Assembly (NCBI GenBank): GCA_946187095.1
Contig: CAMHPW010000094.1
Location: 1 to 5,428, forward strand
Length of the DNA stretch: 5,428 bases
Direction: 5' to 3'
From: an uncultured Clostridia bacterium
Lineage (GTDB): Bacteria > Bacillota > Clostridia > Oscillospirales > Acutalibacteraceae
A model generated the notes under the pieces. It made no database searches and was not told the DNA's origin. It saw only the letters and a program-made list of their open reading frames with translations. The number at the start of each line of letters is the position of its first letter. Positions within the stretch are counted from its first letter, which is position 1. The position numbers were made by a program, and so were the translations under genes. Positions 1 through 5,428 of the stretch are shown here, one piece after another.

Positions 1-45
1 ATTAATCAACATTCGGATTTTTCGGTGTTTCCCTAAGCTCCACAT
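1..45. other. Non-lysS-like sequence at left edge
   Basis: Read on the minus strand in the lysS frame, these bases give [15 protein letters not shown]. Class II lysyl-tRNA synthetases normally continue here with a short linker, a Pro/aromatic segment and then a conserved [IV]TM-type helix start. An overlapping minus-strand frame instead gives [15 protein letters not shown] followed by a TAA stop, which reads like the tail of some other protein. The origin is not recognised. An insertion boundary, a rearrangement, a frameshifted variant or a chimeric contig edge are all possible. Confidence 0.4.
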
Positions 46-978
46 CAGGTCCATTTCGATTCCGTTGTAAGTGATTTTCGTTGTGCCCAAAACTTCCTGT
101 GCAACGTATCTGTAGAGATTTTCGGTCAAGTCCATCATGCCGTTATAATCTGTATAAGCCTGATAGAGCTCCATGAGAGTGAATTCGGGGTTATGTCTGG
201 TATCAAGACCTTCATTTCTGAAAACTCTGCCGATTTCATAAACTCTTTCAAGACCGCCTACGATCAATCTTTTAAGGTAGAGTTCAAGGGATATACGGAG
301 TTTGAGGTCTTCATCAAGGGCATTGAAATGTGTTTCAAAAGGTCTTGCAGCGGCACCGCCTGCATTGGATACAAGCATAGGCGTTTCGACTTCCATGAAG
401 CCCTGACCGTCAAGATAACGTCTGATGGCACTGATGATCTTTGAACGCTTGATGAAGGTATCTTTCACTTCTTCGTTCATGATGAGGTCAATATATCTCT
501 GACGGTAACGGGCATCTGTATTGGTAAGACCATGATATTTTTCGGGGAGTATCTGAAGACTCTTGGAAAGGAGTGTGATTTCATCTGCATGGACGGAAAT
601 TTCGCCTGTCTGAGTCCTGAAAACCTTTCCTTTCAAGCCGACGATATCACCGATATCCATTTTCTTAAAGAGTTTATATTCATCTTCACCGACACTGTCT
701 CTTGCAACGTAGGATTGAATCGTACCCTGCAAGTCCTGAATATGACAGAAAGAGGCTTTGCCCATGACACGCTTTGACATCATACGTCCTGCAATGCTGA
801 CGATTTTGCCTTCGAGTTCGTCAAAGTTATTTTTAATTTCCATGCTGTGATGTGTGACATCATATTTCATGATCTGAAAAGGATCTTTTCCGTTAGCCTG
901 CAATTCAGCGAGCTTGTCACGCCTTACTTTGAGCAGTTCATTGATATTCTGCTGCGGCTGATTATTCTTTTCTCCCAT
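1..978 (-). CDS. lysS: Lysyl-tRNA synthetase, class II (partial, 3' end missing)
   Basis: Charges tRNA-Lys with lysine using ATP, in the cytoplasm. The ATG at 978 is preceded by GAAAGGAAG (986-994) with 7 bases of spacing. About 311 residues look like the family, against roughly 490-500 for a full protein. The OB-fold anticodon-binding domain is at about residues 55-145. Class II motif 1 lies around 176-200, ending in [14 protein letters not shown] is at 207-214 and ELYLKR at 232-237. Motif 2 is at 251-267, with FRNEG (253-257) and HNPEFT (262-267). Motif 3 and the C-terminal catalytic half lie outside the window. The gene follows greA by 22 bases with no terminator between, so they are probably co-transcribed. 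After residue 311 (below about base 46) the translation no longer resembles the family, although the frame stays open to the edge. The gene may therefore be interrupted or misassembled there. Identity is very secure; the state of the 3' end is not. Confidence 0.95.
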   Translation of the reverse strand, partial: MGEKNNQPQQNINELLKVRRDKLAELQANGKDPFQIMKYDVTHHSMEIKNNFDELEGKIVSIAGRMMSKRVMGKASFCHIQDLQGTIQSYVARDSVGEDEYKLFKKMDIGDIVGLKGKVFRTQTGEISVHADEITLLSKSLQILPEKYHGLTNTDARYRQRYIDLIMNEEVKDTFIKRSKIISAIRRYLDGQGFMEVETPMLVSNAGGAAARPFETHFNALDEDLKLRISLELYLKRLIVGGLERVYEIGRVFRNEGLDTRHNPEFTLMELYQAYTDYNGMMDLTENLYRYVAQEVLGTTKITYNGIEMDLMWSLGKHRKIRMLIN

Positions 979-1000
979 TATTTTTCTTCCTTTCAAAAAA

Positions 1001-1480
1001 TCATCTTGATATTTCGAGAATCTTGAATTTCACTTCACCGTTGGGTGTTTCTGCGATCACGGTATCACCGACTTTATGACCGAGCAGAGCGGCACCGACG
1101 GGGGATTCATCGGAAAGTTTGCCGTTAAAGGGATCGGCTTCACCCGAACCGATGATCTGATATTCGGCATCCTCGTCAAAGTCAAAGTCATGTACTTTTA
1201 CTTTTGAGCCGATGTGTATATGTTCATCTGTGAGTTCGCTTTCATCTATAATTTTGGCGTGTTTCAAAATATTTTCGATTTCGGAGATTCTTGCTTCTAC
1301 TTTCGCCTGTTCATTTTTGGCTTCATCATATTCGCTGTTTTCGGAGAGGTCACCAAAGGAACGTGCCACTTTGATTTTTTCAGCCACTTCTTTTCTGACA
1401 ACGGTTTTAAGATGTTCAAGTTCGTTTTCGTAATTCTGAATACCCTCGACTGTGAGGAGCATATCCTGCTGTTTAGCCAT
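1001..1480 (-). CDS. greA: Transcription elongation factor GreA
   Basis: Binds the RNA polymerase secondary channel and stimulates cleavage of backtracked RNA, rescuing stalled elongation complexes. At 159 residues it has the usual GreA length (about 155-160). The N-terminal antiparallel coiled coil spans about residues 10-78. Its tip carries [14 protein letters not shown] (42-55), in which D44 and E47 match the acidic tip pair that positions the catalytic magnesium. The C-terminal FKBP-like domain spans about 85-159 and carries the family signature [17 protein letters not shown] (123-139). The ATG at 1480 has AAGGTGG (1488-1494) 7 bases upstream. A consensus promoter lies just ahead, and lysS follows 22 bases downstream; greA-lysS adjacency is seen in other Firmicutes. 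The fold and tip residues separate it from GreB and from Gfh-type anti-cleavage factors. No anomalies seen. Confidence 0.97.
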   Translation of the reverse strand: MAKQQDMLLTVEGIQNYENELEHLKTVVRKEVAEKIKVARSFGDLSENSEYDEAKNEQAKVEARISEIENILKHAKIIDESELTDEHIHIGSKVKVHDFDFDEDAEYQIIGSGEADPFNGKLSDESPVGAALLGHKVGDTVIAETPNGEVKFKILEISR

Positions 1481-1514
1481 ATAAAGACCACCTTTATAAT
1501 ATTTTTGCAGAGTA

Positions 1515-1544
1515 ATTATAACATCAAATCATTGATAATGTCAA
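1515..1544 (-). promoter_or_regulatory. Sigma-A-type promoter of greA-lysS
   Basis: On the minus strand there is a perfect TTGACA (1539-1544), an 18-base spacer and a perfect TATAAT (1515-1520). Transcription would start near 1508, giving a leader of about 28 bases before the greA ATG, just long enough for the ribosome binding site. No T-box or other leader structure fits in so short a space. Confidence 0.85.
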
Positions 1545-1578
1545 GAGAATTGTAGAATGTGAAGAGGAATGAGAAGTG

Positions 1579-1613
1579 AAAAAAGCGGCTGACGAATCAA
1601 TGTCAGTCGCTTT
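1579..1613 (-). terminator. Rho-independent terminator of glgA
   Basis: The arms at 1582-1593 (aaagcggctgac) and 1602-1613 (gtcagtcgcttt) form a 12-bp stem with one G-U pair and an 8-base loop (1594-1601). On the minus strand the stem runs into six T residues (1579-1584). It lies 24 bases past the glgA stop and upstream of the greA promoter, so it separates the two units. Confidence 0.85.
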
Positions 1614-1615
1614 GT

Positions 1616-1635
1616 AATTGCTCATTGCTAATTGA
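1616..1635. repeat. Short heptad repeat AATTGCT-CATTGCT-AATTGA
   Basis: Three near-identical 7-base units (AATTGCT, CATTGCT, AATTGA) sit between the glgA stop codon and its terminator. On the minus strand this reads as alternating AGCAAT units. It may be simple slippage-derived sequence, or one copy of a dispersed intergenic repeat. One copy alone cannot distinguish these. Confidence 0.4.
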
Positions 1636-1636
1636 A

Positions 1637-3091
1637 TCAGTACCAGGGGGTAAGACGGTAATAGAGTTCTTCATAACGTCTTGCGGAGTTGTTCCAGGAG
1701 AAGTCCATTCTCATGCCTCTTGTAGCGATCTCATTCCAGCGTCCTCTGTCGGTGAAGTAAACGGTCTTCGCATAGTTGATGGTATTGAGCATTTCCTCAC
1801 CGTTGTAGTTGGCGAATGAGAAGCCTGTACCTGTATTTTCAAACCAGTTGTAAGGCTGAACGGTATCTTTCAGACCGCCTGTTTCACGGACGATGGGAAC
1901 GGCACCGTAACGGAGTGCGATCAGCTGCGTCAGGCCGCAAGGCTCGAATTTTGAGGGCATGAGTACGGCATCGGCAGCGGCATAGAGTTTATGGGCTCTG
2001 TTGTCGGAATAGTAGATGTTTGCGGAAACTTTAGTAGGATTGAACCACTGATAGTCACGGAACATCTTTTCATATTTTTCATCGCCCGTACCGAGAACAA
2101 CGACTTGTGTATGGTCGTCAATGATCCTCTCCATAACGAAGCTGATCAGATCAAAGCCTTTCTGGTCTGTCAGTCTGGAAATGATTCCGATCATGAATTT
2201 ATTGTCATCTTCGGGCAGACCGAGTTCATACTGCAGACCACGTTTGTTATGAACTTTTTTGTAGAAAGTATCAGGTGTATAGTGGTCGTAGATCTGAATG
2301 TCATGTTCGGGGGCATAGACATTGTAGTCAATGCCGTTGACGATACCGCAGAGAGCATTGTTTCTCTGACGCATCAGACCGTCAAGACCTTCGCCGTAGT
2401 AGGGCATCTGAATTTCGCCTGCATAGGTGTCACTGACGGTAGTAACGTAATCGGCATAAACAATACCGCCCTTGAGCATATTGGCTTCTTTATTGTATTC
2501 CATCGCTCCGAAGGGGGAGAATACATATTCGGGGAAAGCGGTCAGATATCTGAAAGTCTTGATATCATAGATTCCCTGGAATTTCAGGTTGTGTATGGTC
2601 ATGATGGTCTTGGTACCCCAGAAGAAACCGTTGTCTTTGTAGAGGGTACGGAGGAATACGGGTACAAGAGCCGACTGCCAGTCGTGGCAATGGATAATAT
2701 CGGGTTTGAAGCCGATCACGGGGAGGATCGCCAAAGCTGCCTTGCTGAAGAAAGTAAACTTTTCGATATCCTGTTTGATGTCGCCGTAGGGCTTGTCGCC
2801 GCCGAAATAGCCTTCATTGTCTATGAAATAGTAATGGATTCCTTCATAGTAGTATTCCATGATGCCGACATAGACATTGTTGGGCTTATAGCCCAGGTCC
2901 ATATAGAAACTTGTGACATAGTTGAAATGCTGACGGTATTCCCAGGGGATAGACATATATTTGGGGATAACAACACGAACATCAAACTGATCCCTGTTGA
3001 GCATTTTCGGCAGAGCACCTACAACGTCTGCAAGTCCGCCGGTCTTGATAAACGGGTAACATTCTGATGCAACAAACAAAATATTTCTCAT
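1637..3091 (-). CDS. glgA: Glycogen synthase (ADP-glucose type, GT5)
   Basis: Transfers glucose from ADP-glucose to the non-reducing ends of alpha-1,4-glucan chains, the elongation step of bacterial glycogen synthesis. At 484 residues it has typical GlgA length and a GT-B two-domain fold. The N-terminal Rossmann domain carries KTGGLADV (16-23), which contacts ADP-glucose, and HCHDWQS (134-140). The C-terminal domain carries VNGID (251-255), SRLTDQKG (305-312), LGTGD (333-337), KFEPCGL (381-387, with the conserved acidic E383) and ETGGLKDTV (403-411). The ATG at 3091 has GGAG (3099-3102) with 7 bases of spacing. It stands alone with its own promoter and terminator; no glgB, glgC, glgD or glgP is in the window. 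All key motifs are intact. ADP-glucose rather than UDP-glucose as donor is inferred from family resemblance. Confidence 0.97.
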   Translation of the reverse strand: MRNILFVASECYPFIKTGGLADVVGALPKMLNRDQFDVRVVIPKYMSIPWEYRQHFNYVTSFYMDLGYKPNNVYVGIMEYYYEGIHYYFIDNEGYFGGDKPYGDIKQDIEKFTFFSKAALAILPVIGFKPDIIHCHDWQSALVPVFLRTLYKDNGFFWGTKTIMTIHNLKFQGIYDIKTFRYLTAFPEYVFSPFGAMEYNKEANMLKGGIVYADYVTTVSDTYAGEIQMPYYGEGLDGLMRQRNNALCGIVNGIDYNVYAPEHDIQIYDHYTPDTFYKKVHNKRGLQYELGLPEDDNKFMIGIISRLTDQKGFDLISFVMERIIDDHTQVVVLGTGDEKYEKMFRDYQWFNPTKVSANIYYSDNRAHKLYAAADAVLMPSKFEPCGLTQLIALRYGAVPIVRETGGLKDTVQPYNWFENTGTGFSFANYNGEEMLNTINYAKTVYFTDRGRWNEIATRGMRMDFSWNNSARRYEELYYRLTPWY

Positions 3092-3144
3092 AACATCGCT
3101 CCATTCTGATAAAGAAGTTTTTTTACCAATTTATGACCATTCCT

Positions 3145-3173
3145 ATTATAATCCATTTTTCCGCAACATTCAA
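3145..3173 (-). promoter_or_regulatory. Promoter of glgA
   Basis: On the minus strand TTGAAT (3168-3173) is followed by a 17-base spacer and a perfect TATAAT (3145-3150). The predicted start near 3138 gives a leader of about 46 bases. It lies in the gap between the lipoprotein gene and glgA. No clear terminator follows the lipoprotein gene, so read-through into glgA is also possible. Confidence 0.75.
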
Positions 3174-3205
3174 TAGATATTTTATTTTTTTTATCAAACA
3201 GTCGG

Positions 3206-3742
3206 TCATGGCAGAGAGCCGCTGATAAAGCTGCCGAATGCTGTATCGAGGACATCAAAACGTGTGAAATCTTCAGATATAACTTCAAATTTTGCAATAT
3301 TGATTACAGTGCCTTTCTCAAGGGGAATATCACTGTAGTCGGCGGTCATATAGCCGTACTGACGGATATTCTCATTTGTATATACATCCTCAAGAGAGAA
3401 ATACTCCACCGCATTTCTCACTGTGAGGAGATCAGCAGCTTTTATTTTTTGATTGGGGGAAGTATTGCCGTTTGGCAGGTGATCGGCAAATGAAAATCTT
3501 CCGGCAGCGGATTCCTGAGTAATGGAACCATTGCGGACACCTTCATACAGTGTCCTGCAGGCACTCTGCAGAGGTGTTTCAACGGCATCATTCAGCACTT
3601 GCTTTTCATAATATGTAAATGTCCGGCTGACGATCGGAATTTCTTCAAAAGAACTTTCGGTTTGGGGAGAGTCTCCCAAACAGCCTGAAAAAAGCAATAT
3701 CAAAGCGGCTGCCATATATGCAGCTTCAAGACACTTTTTCAT
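3206..3742 (-). CDS. Small predicted lipoprotein, function unknown
   Basis: Not recognised as a known family. The 178-residue product begins with MKK and a hydrophobic stretch (about residues 7-19) ending in FSGC. This is a type II signal peptide with predicted lipidated Cys21 and a Phe at -3, which is less usual than Leu. The mature part of about 158 residues is polar and starts with a Ser/Glu-rich linker (22-36), as expected for a membrane-anchored extracellular protein. A helical-looking segment spans about 42-80 and a beta-rich segment (EKGTVINIAKFEVI) lies near 142-155. No catalytic motif is visible. The ATG at 3742 has a strong AGGAGGG (3748-3754) lying between it and the stop of the preceding gene, which ends only 15 bases upstream. 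It is therefore almost certainly the last gene of the XRE/unknown/lipoprotein operon. A regulated cell-surface role is possible but unproven. Confidence 0.8.
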   Translation of the reverse strand: MKKCLEAAYMAAALILLFSGCLGDSPQTESSFEEIPIVSRTFTYYEKQVLNDAVETPLQSACRTLYEGVRNGSITQESAAGRFSFADHLPNGNTSPNQKIKAADLLTVRNAVEYFSLEDVYTNENIRQYGYMTADYSDIPLEKGTVINIAKFEVISEDFTRFDVLDTAFGSFISGSLP

Positions 3743-3757
3743 ATAATCCCTCCTGTA

Positions 3758-4187
3758 TCAATCCGTGATGCAGTCAAACGGATCGCTGATCGTATTGGAA
3801 TAGTCATTTTCAGCTTCCTCAACGAGCATTTTTACAGACGGATTGTGTATATCATCTTTTTTGGAAACGATATATCCGAATGTATTTTTGAGTGACAGAT
3901 TTTCAATGATGCTGAGAATGATATCCATGATATCATAGGAATTGATCTGGATGGCAGACATGAGATACTTTTCTGCTTTCTCTGCAATACAGGAAGAAAC
4001 GGGTTCATAGGTGTCCCATTGTCTGTATGCAAGCTCATACAGTTCCTTCAATGCCGGCATCGTTTTAGGCTTGTTCTCATATATTTCAAAAAAGTTTCTG
4101 AAATATGATTCAAGCTCTTTGGTATCAAGTGAATCTGAAAGTCCGTCAAAAATCAATGAGTTCAAGCCACCTTTCAGCAAAGTTCAT
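3758..4187 (-). CDS. Hypothetical protein with apparent +1 frameshift near its start
   Basis: Not recognised. The main frame (3758 to about 4147) encodes about 129 residues, acidic and mostly helical, ending in an acidic tail (EEAENDYSNTISDPFDCITD). It has no signal peptide or membrane segment, so it is probably cytoplasmic. In this frame the only upstream start is a TTG at 4180 with no ribosome binding site, giving MLKGGLNSLIFDG. An ATG at 4187, 9 bases after the regulator's stop, opens the adjacent frame: MNFAERWLELIDF and then TGA. This segment reads like a natural amphipathic helix start, and skipping one T in the run at 4148-4152 joins it to DGLSDSLDTK, giving 142 residues. The junction reads TTT-TGA-C. 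It may be programmed +1 frameshifting, a base-call or assembly error, or a decaying gene. Alternatively translation starts at the TTG, or at the in-frame ATG of MPALKEL (about residue 41). No Shine-Dalgarno precedes ATG 4187, so initiation would rely on coupling to the regulator gene. Confidence 0.6.
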
Positions 4188-4196
4188 GGAGAAAAT

Positions 4197-4655
4197 TTAT
4201 TCAAGACCGTTTTTCTTTGCCCAGAGTTCAAGGGAATCTGCACAGTAAGAGAGTTTTTTCAGTGTGGCAACGATCTTTTTGAAGTCTTCACGCTCATATT
4301 CGTCAATAATACCGTCTTCGAGTATCTGATAGATCGTGTCATTGGACTTGTTCAGAAAGTGGAGTGCCGACATCAGACGCACGGCGATTTCACTCAGGTC
4401 TTCATAGATGAGTGTGGGATTGTCTTTTCCGATAGGGCATTGTCTGGTGCAGTAATAATTGCACAATTCAGGAGCATTGTAGACGCTCGACATGGAAACC
4501 ACATCATCGGGACTCGGTATTTTTTCACCGCTCTCGATCCCCAGCAGTTTGGTACGCTCTATATACACCAGATCCTGTGCACTTTCGCAGTTATTGAGTA
4601 AAGGCTGCGTTCTTGCCGCCTGTTTTCTTGCTTTTCTGTATATATTTTCTTCCAT
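4197..4655 (-). CDS. XRE-like helix-turn-helix transcriptional regulator
   Basis: Predicted cytoplasmic DNA-binding repressor, 152 residues from the ATG at 4655. The N-terminal third resembles an XRE/Cro helix-turn-helix: RKARKQAARTQ, then a SAQDLVYIERTKLLGIESGE recognition region (about 25-44), then PSPDDVVSMSSVYNAPEL, a layout familiar in Firmicutes and phage regulators. Next comes CNYYCTRQCPIG, a C-x3-C-x3-C cluster at residues 65, 69 and 73. The C-terminal half is helical, with the stretch EDGIIDEYEREDFKKI and a final leucine-rich helix that may dimerise. The helix-turn-helix is somewhat degenerate. GGGAG (4667-4671) lies 11 bases before the ATG; the in-frame TTG at 4673 overlaps this site and is unlikely to be the start. 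It is first in a three-gene operon and divergent from pduL, so it may regulate one or both. The target and inducer are unknown. Confidence 0.75.
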   Translation of the reverse strand: MEENIYRKARKQAARTQPLLNNCESAQDLVYIERTKLLGIESGEKIPSPDDVVSMSSVYNAPELCNYYCTRQCPIGKDNPTLIYEDLSEIAVRLMSALHFLNKSNDTIYQILEDGIIDEYEREDFKKIVATLKKLSYCADSLELWAKKNGLE

Positions 4656-4666
4656 TTTCAAAAAAT

Positions 4667-4671
4667 CTCCC
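4667..4671 (-). promoter_or_regulatory. Ribosome binding site deciding the XRE gene start
   Basis: GGGAG on the minus strand sits 11 bases before the ATG at 4655, somewhat far. A TTG at 4661 would have 5 bases of spacing and would add two residues (LK). The TTG at 4673 overlaps the site and cannot use it. ATG 4655 is preferred. Confidence 0.55.
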
Positions 4672-4691
4672 AAATTATTTTATTATTCATT

Positions 4692-4720
4692 ATTATATCA
4701 TAAACTATACATAATTTCAA
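4692..4720 (-). promoter_or_regulatory. Promoter of the XRE/unknown/lipoprotein operon
   Basis: On the minus strand TTGAAA (4715-4720), a 17-base spacer and a perfect TATAAT (4692-4697) are present. The predicted start near 4685 leaves about a 30-base leader before the ATG at 4655. The -35 box lies inside one arm of the TTTCAAT/ATTGAAA inverted repeat described separately, so a repressor bound there would block it. Confidence 0.75.
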
Positions 4721-4756
4721 TCACTCAGTTTATATTTTTTGACTAAAAAATTGAAA
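4715..4756. repeat. Inverted repeats between the divergent promoters (possible operator)
   Basis: The 7-base arms TTTCAAT (4715-4721) and ATTGAAA (4750-4756) face each other across 28 bases. Between them lies a tighter palindrome, six T, GACT, six A (4735-4750). The whole lies between the minus-strand -35 box and the plus-strand -35 box (4764-4769). It could be an operator for the adjacent XRE protein. In so AT-rich a stretch, chance or paired UP-element-like tracts for the two promoters are real alternatives. Confidence 0.35.
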
Positions 4757-4763
4757 ATAGTTC

Positions 4764-4792
4764 TTTACTTTTTATCAAAACAGTTGTAGAAT
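4764..4792 (+). promoter_or_regulatory. Promoter of the pduL-like gene
   Basis: TTTACT (4764-4769), a 17-base spacer and TAGAAT (4787-4792) match four and five of six consensus bases. Transcription would begin near 4799, giving a leader of about 30 bases. A-rich tracts upstream (4745-4758) could act as an UP element. Confidence 0.65.
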
Positions 4793-4830
4793 GATGGTGT
4801 AAAGATTTTTTAACAGAGGAGCAGATTGAA

Positions 4831-5394
4831 ATGAAAATTATGGTTGAAACATCGGCACGCCACGTTCACGTTACAAAGAGTACGCTTGCAACGCTTTTCG
4901 GTGAGGGCTATCAGCTCACGAACAAGAAAGACCTTTCACAGCCCGGACAGTTTGCCTGCTTTGAGAAGGTAACAGTCGTAGGTCCCAAAGGGGAACTGGT
5001 ATGTTCCATTCTCGGACCGGAACGTCCCGATGATCAGGTCGAACTCTCGTTTTCCGATGCACGCAAGATCGGCATTAACCCGCCTGTCAAAGAATCCGGT
5101 GATGTAAAAGGCACACCCGGCTGCAAGCTGATCGGACCGAAAGGTGAAGTGGAAATAGAATGTGGTGTCATGGTCGCAAAAAGACATATCCATCTTGATC
5201 CCAAGACTGCCGAGGAATTCGGTCTCAAGGACAAGCAGGTAGTCAGCGTAAAGACAGGCAAAGACGGCAGAGAATTGATATTCGGTGATGTAGTTGTAAG
5301 AGTAAGCCCCAGATTTGCCCCCGCTATGCATATCGATACAGATGAATCCAATGCAGCCTGTGCACCTGTTGAGGGAGCAATTTTAAGTAATTAA
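4831..5394 (+). CDS. pduL: PduL-type phosphate acyltransferase (phosphotransacetylase)
   Basis: Interconverts acyl-CoA plus phosphate and acyl-phosphate plus CoA; the product can feed acetate or propionate kinase for ATP. PduL is structurally unrelated to the Pta enzyme. The 187-residue protein has two tandem PTAC-type domains, about residues 1-90 and 100-187. Zinc-binding histidines expected for the family are present: SARHVHV (H11, H13), KRHIHL (H119, H121) and MHIDTDESNAA (H167). GPKGE occurs at 51-55 and 102-106, and PPVKESGDVKGTPG links the two halves. AGGAG (4817-4821) is 9 bases before the ATG. The protein starts directly at the first domain with no N-terminal encapsulation helix, and no microcompartment shell genes are nearby. 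It is therefore probably a free cytosolic enzyme serving acetate formation. The acyl chain preferred cannot be read from sequence. The gene is divergent from the XRE operon. Confidence 0.93.
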   Translation: MKIMVETSARHVHVTKSTLATLFGEGYQLTNKKDLSQPGQFACFEKVTVVGPKGELVCSILGPERPDDQVELSFSDARKIGINPPVKESGDVKGTPGCKLIGPKGEVEIECGVMVAKRHIHLDPKTAEEFGLKDKQVVSVKTGKDGRELIFGDVVVRVSPRFAPAMHIDTDESNAACAPVEGAILSN

Positions 5395-5399
5395 AAACA

Positions 5400-5428
5400 T
5401 TGACATTAGTGATTAAATGTGTTAAAAT
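5400..5428 (+). promoter_or_regulatory. Near-consensus promoter at the right edge
   Basis: A perfect TTGACA (5400-5405), a 17-base spacer and TAAAAT (5423-5428) occupy the last bases of the window. The site begins 5 bases after the pduL stop, with no terminator hairpin between. It implies a further plus-strand gene just beyond the window, also reachable by read-through from pduL. Confidence 0.65.

Noticed and set aside
193..777. Two short plus-strand open frames within lysS
   Set aside because: They are antisense to strongly conserved lysS motifs and lack start signals.
1481..1560. A riboswitch or T-box leader ahead of greA-lysS
   Set aside because: The promoter leaves only about 28 bases of leader, too short for any known aminoacyl-tRNA-sensing or metabolite-sensing element.
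1991..3067. A 358-codon open frame on the plus strand opposite glgA
   Set aside because: It lies wholly antisense to glgA, has no ribosome binding site, and its translation has no recognisable motif. It is a by-product of codon bias in glgA.
3190..3230. Possible terminator after the lipoprotein gene (TTTATCA ... TGATAAA)
   Set aside because: The 7-bp AT-rich arms enclose a long 26-base loop, and the bases following on the minus strand are A-rich rather than T-rich, so it does not have the form of a Rho-independent terminator for this gene.
3088..3297. A 69-codon minus-strand frame between the lipoprotein gene and glgA
   Set aside because: It overlaps the end of the lipoprotein gene in another frame and runs through the glgA promoter and ribosome binding site. 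It has no start signal of its own.
4656..4673. Extended start of the XRE gene at TTG 4673
   Set aside because: The TTG overlaps the GGGAG ribosome binding site. The ATG at 4655 starts at a better position, close to the conserved N-terminus.
4936..5351. Two open frames on the minus strand inside pduL
   Set aside because: Both are antisense to a gene with intact family motifs and neither has a ribosome binding site or sensible composition.
1..5428. CRISPR array, tRNA or rRNA genes, defence genes
   Set aside because: No regularly spaced repeats, no cloverleaf or conserved rRNA stretches, and no recognisable nuclease or defence-domain protein were seen on either strand.

Overview
The window reads as chromosomal DNA from a low-to-moderate GC Gram-positive bacterium, most likely a gut-type Clostridia member of the Ruminococcus/Oscillospiraceae kind. 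The basis is the greA-lysS pair, consensus sigma-A-like promoters with AT-rich spacers, strong AGGAGG-type ribosome binding sites, a free-standing PduL-type phosphotransacylase, and a divergent XRE regulator of a type I associate with Firmicutes and their phages. The genus is inference; no rRNA or other marker is present.

Layout, left to right. On the minus strand, transcribed right to left, are the 5' two-thirds of lysS (class II lysyl-tRNA synthetase, running off the left edge) and greA (transcript cleavage factor) just upstream of it. They form a two-gene unit behind one consensus promoter at 1515-1544. Next is glgA (glycogen synthase) as a single-gene unit, with its own promoter (3145-3173) and a hairpin plus T-tract terminator (1579-1613). 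Further right, still on the minus strand, is a compact three-gene operon: an XRE-like regulator (4197-4655), an unrecognised small protein (3758-4187) and a small predicted lipoprotein (3206-3742). It is driven from a promoter at 4692-4720. Divergent from it on the plus strand is a pduL-family phosphate acyltransferase (4831-5394) with its own promoter. The last 29 bases form another near-consensus plus-strand promoter that must serve a gene beyond the window.

Most of the window is ordinary housekeeping: translation, transcription fidelity, glycogen synthesis and acyl-phosphate metabolism. The least explained part is the regulator/unknown/lipoprotein operon. Its middle gene appears to need a +1 frameshift at TTT-TGA-C, a site resembling the prfB recoding site, to join a plausible ATG-started N-terminus to the rest of the protein. 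The second oddity is at the left edge, where lysS stops looking like a lysyl-tRNA synthetase about 48 bases before the window ends. I do not see a clearly new multi-gene system such as a defence island, CRISPR array or biosynthetic cluster.
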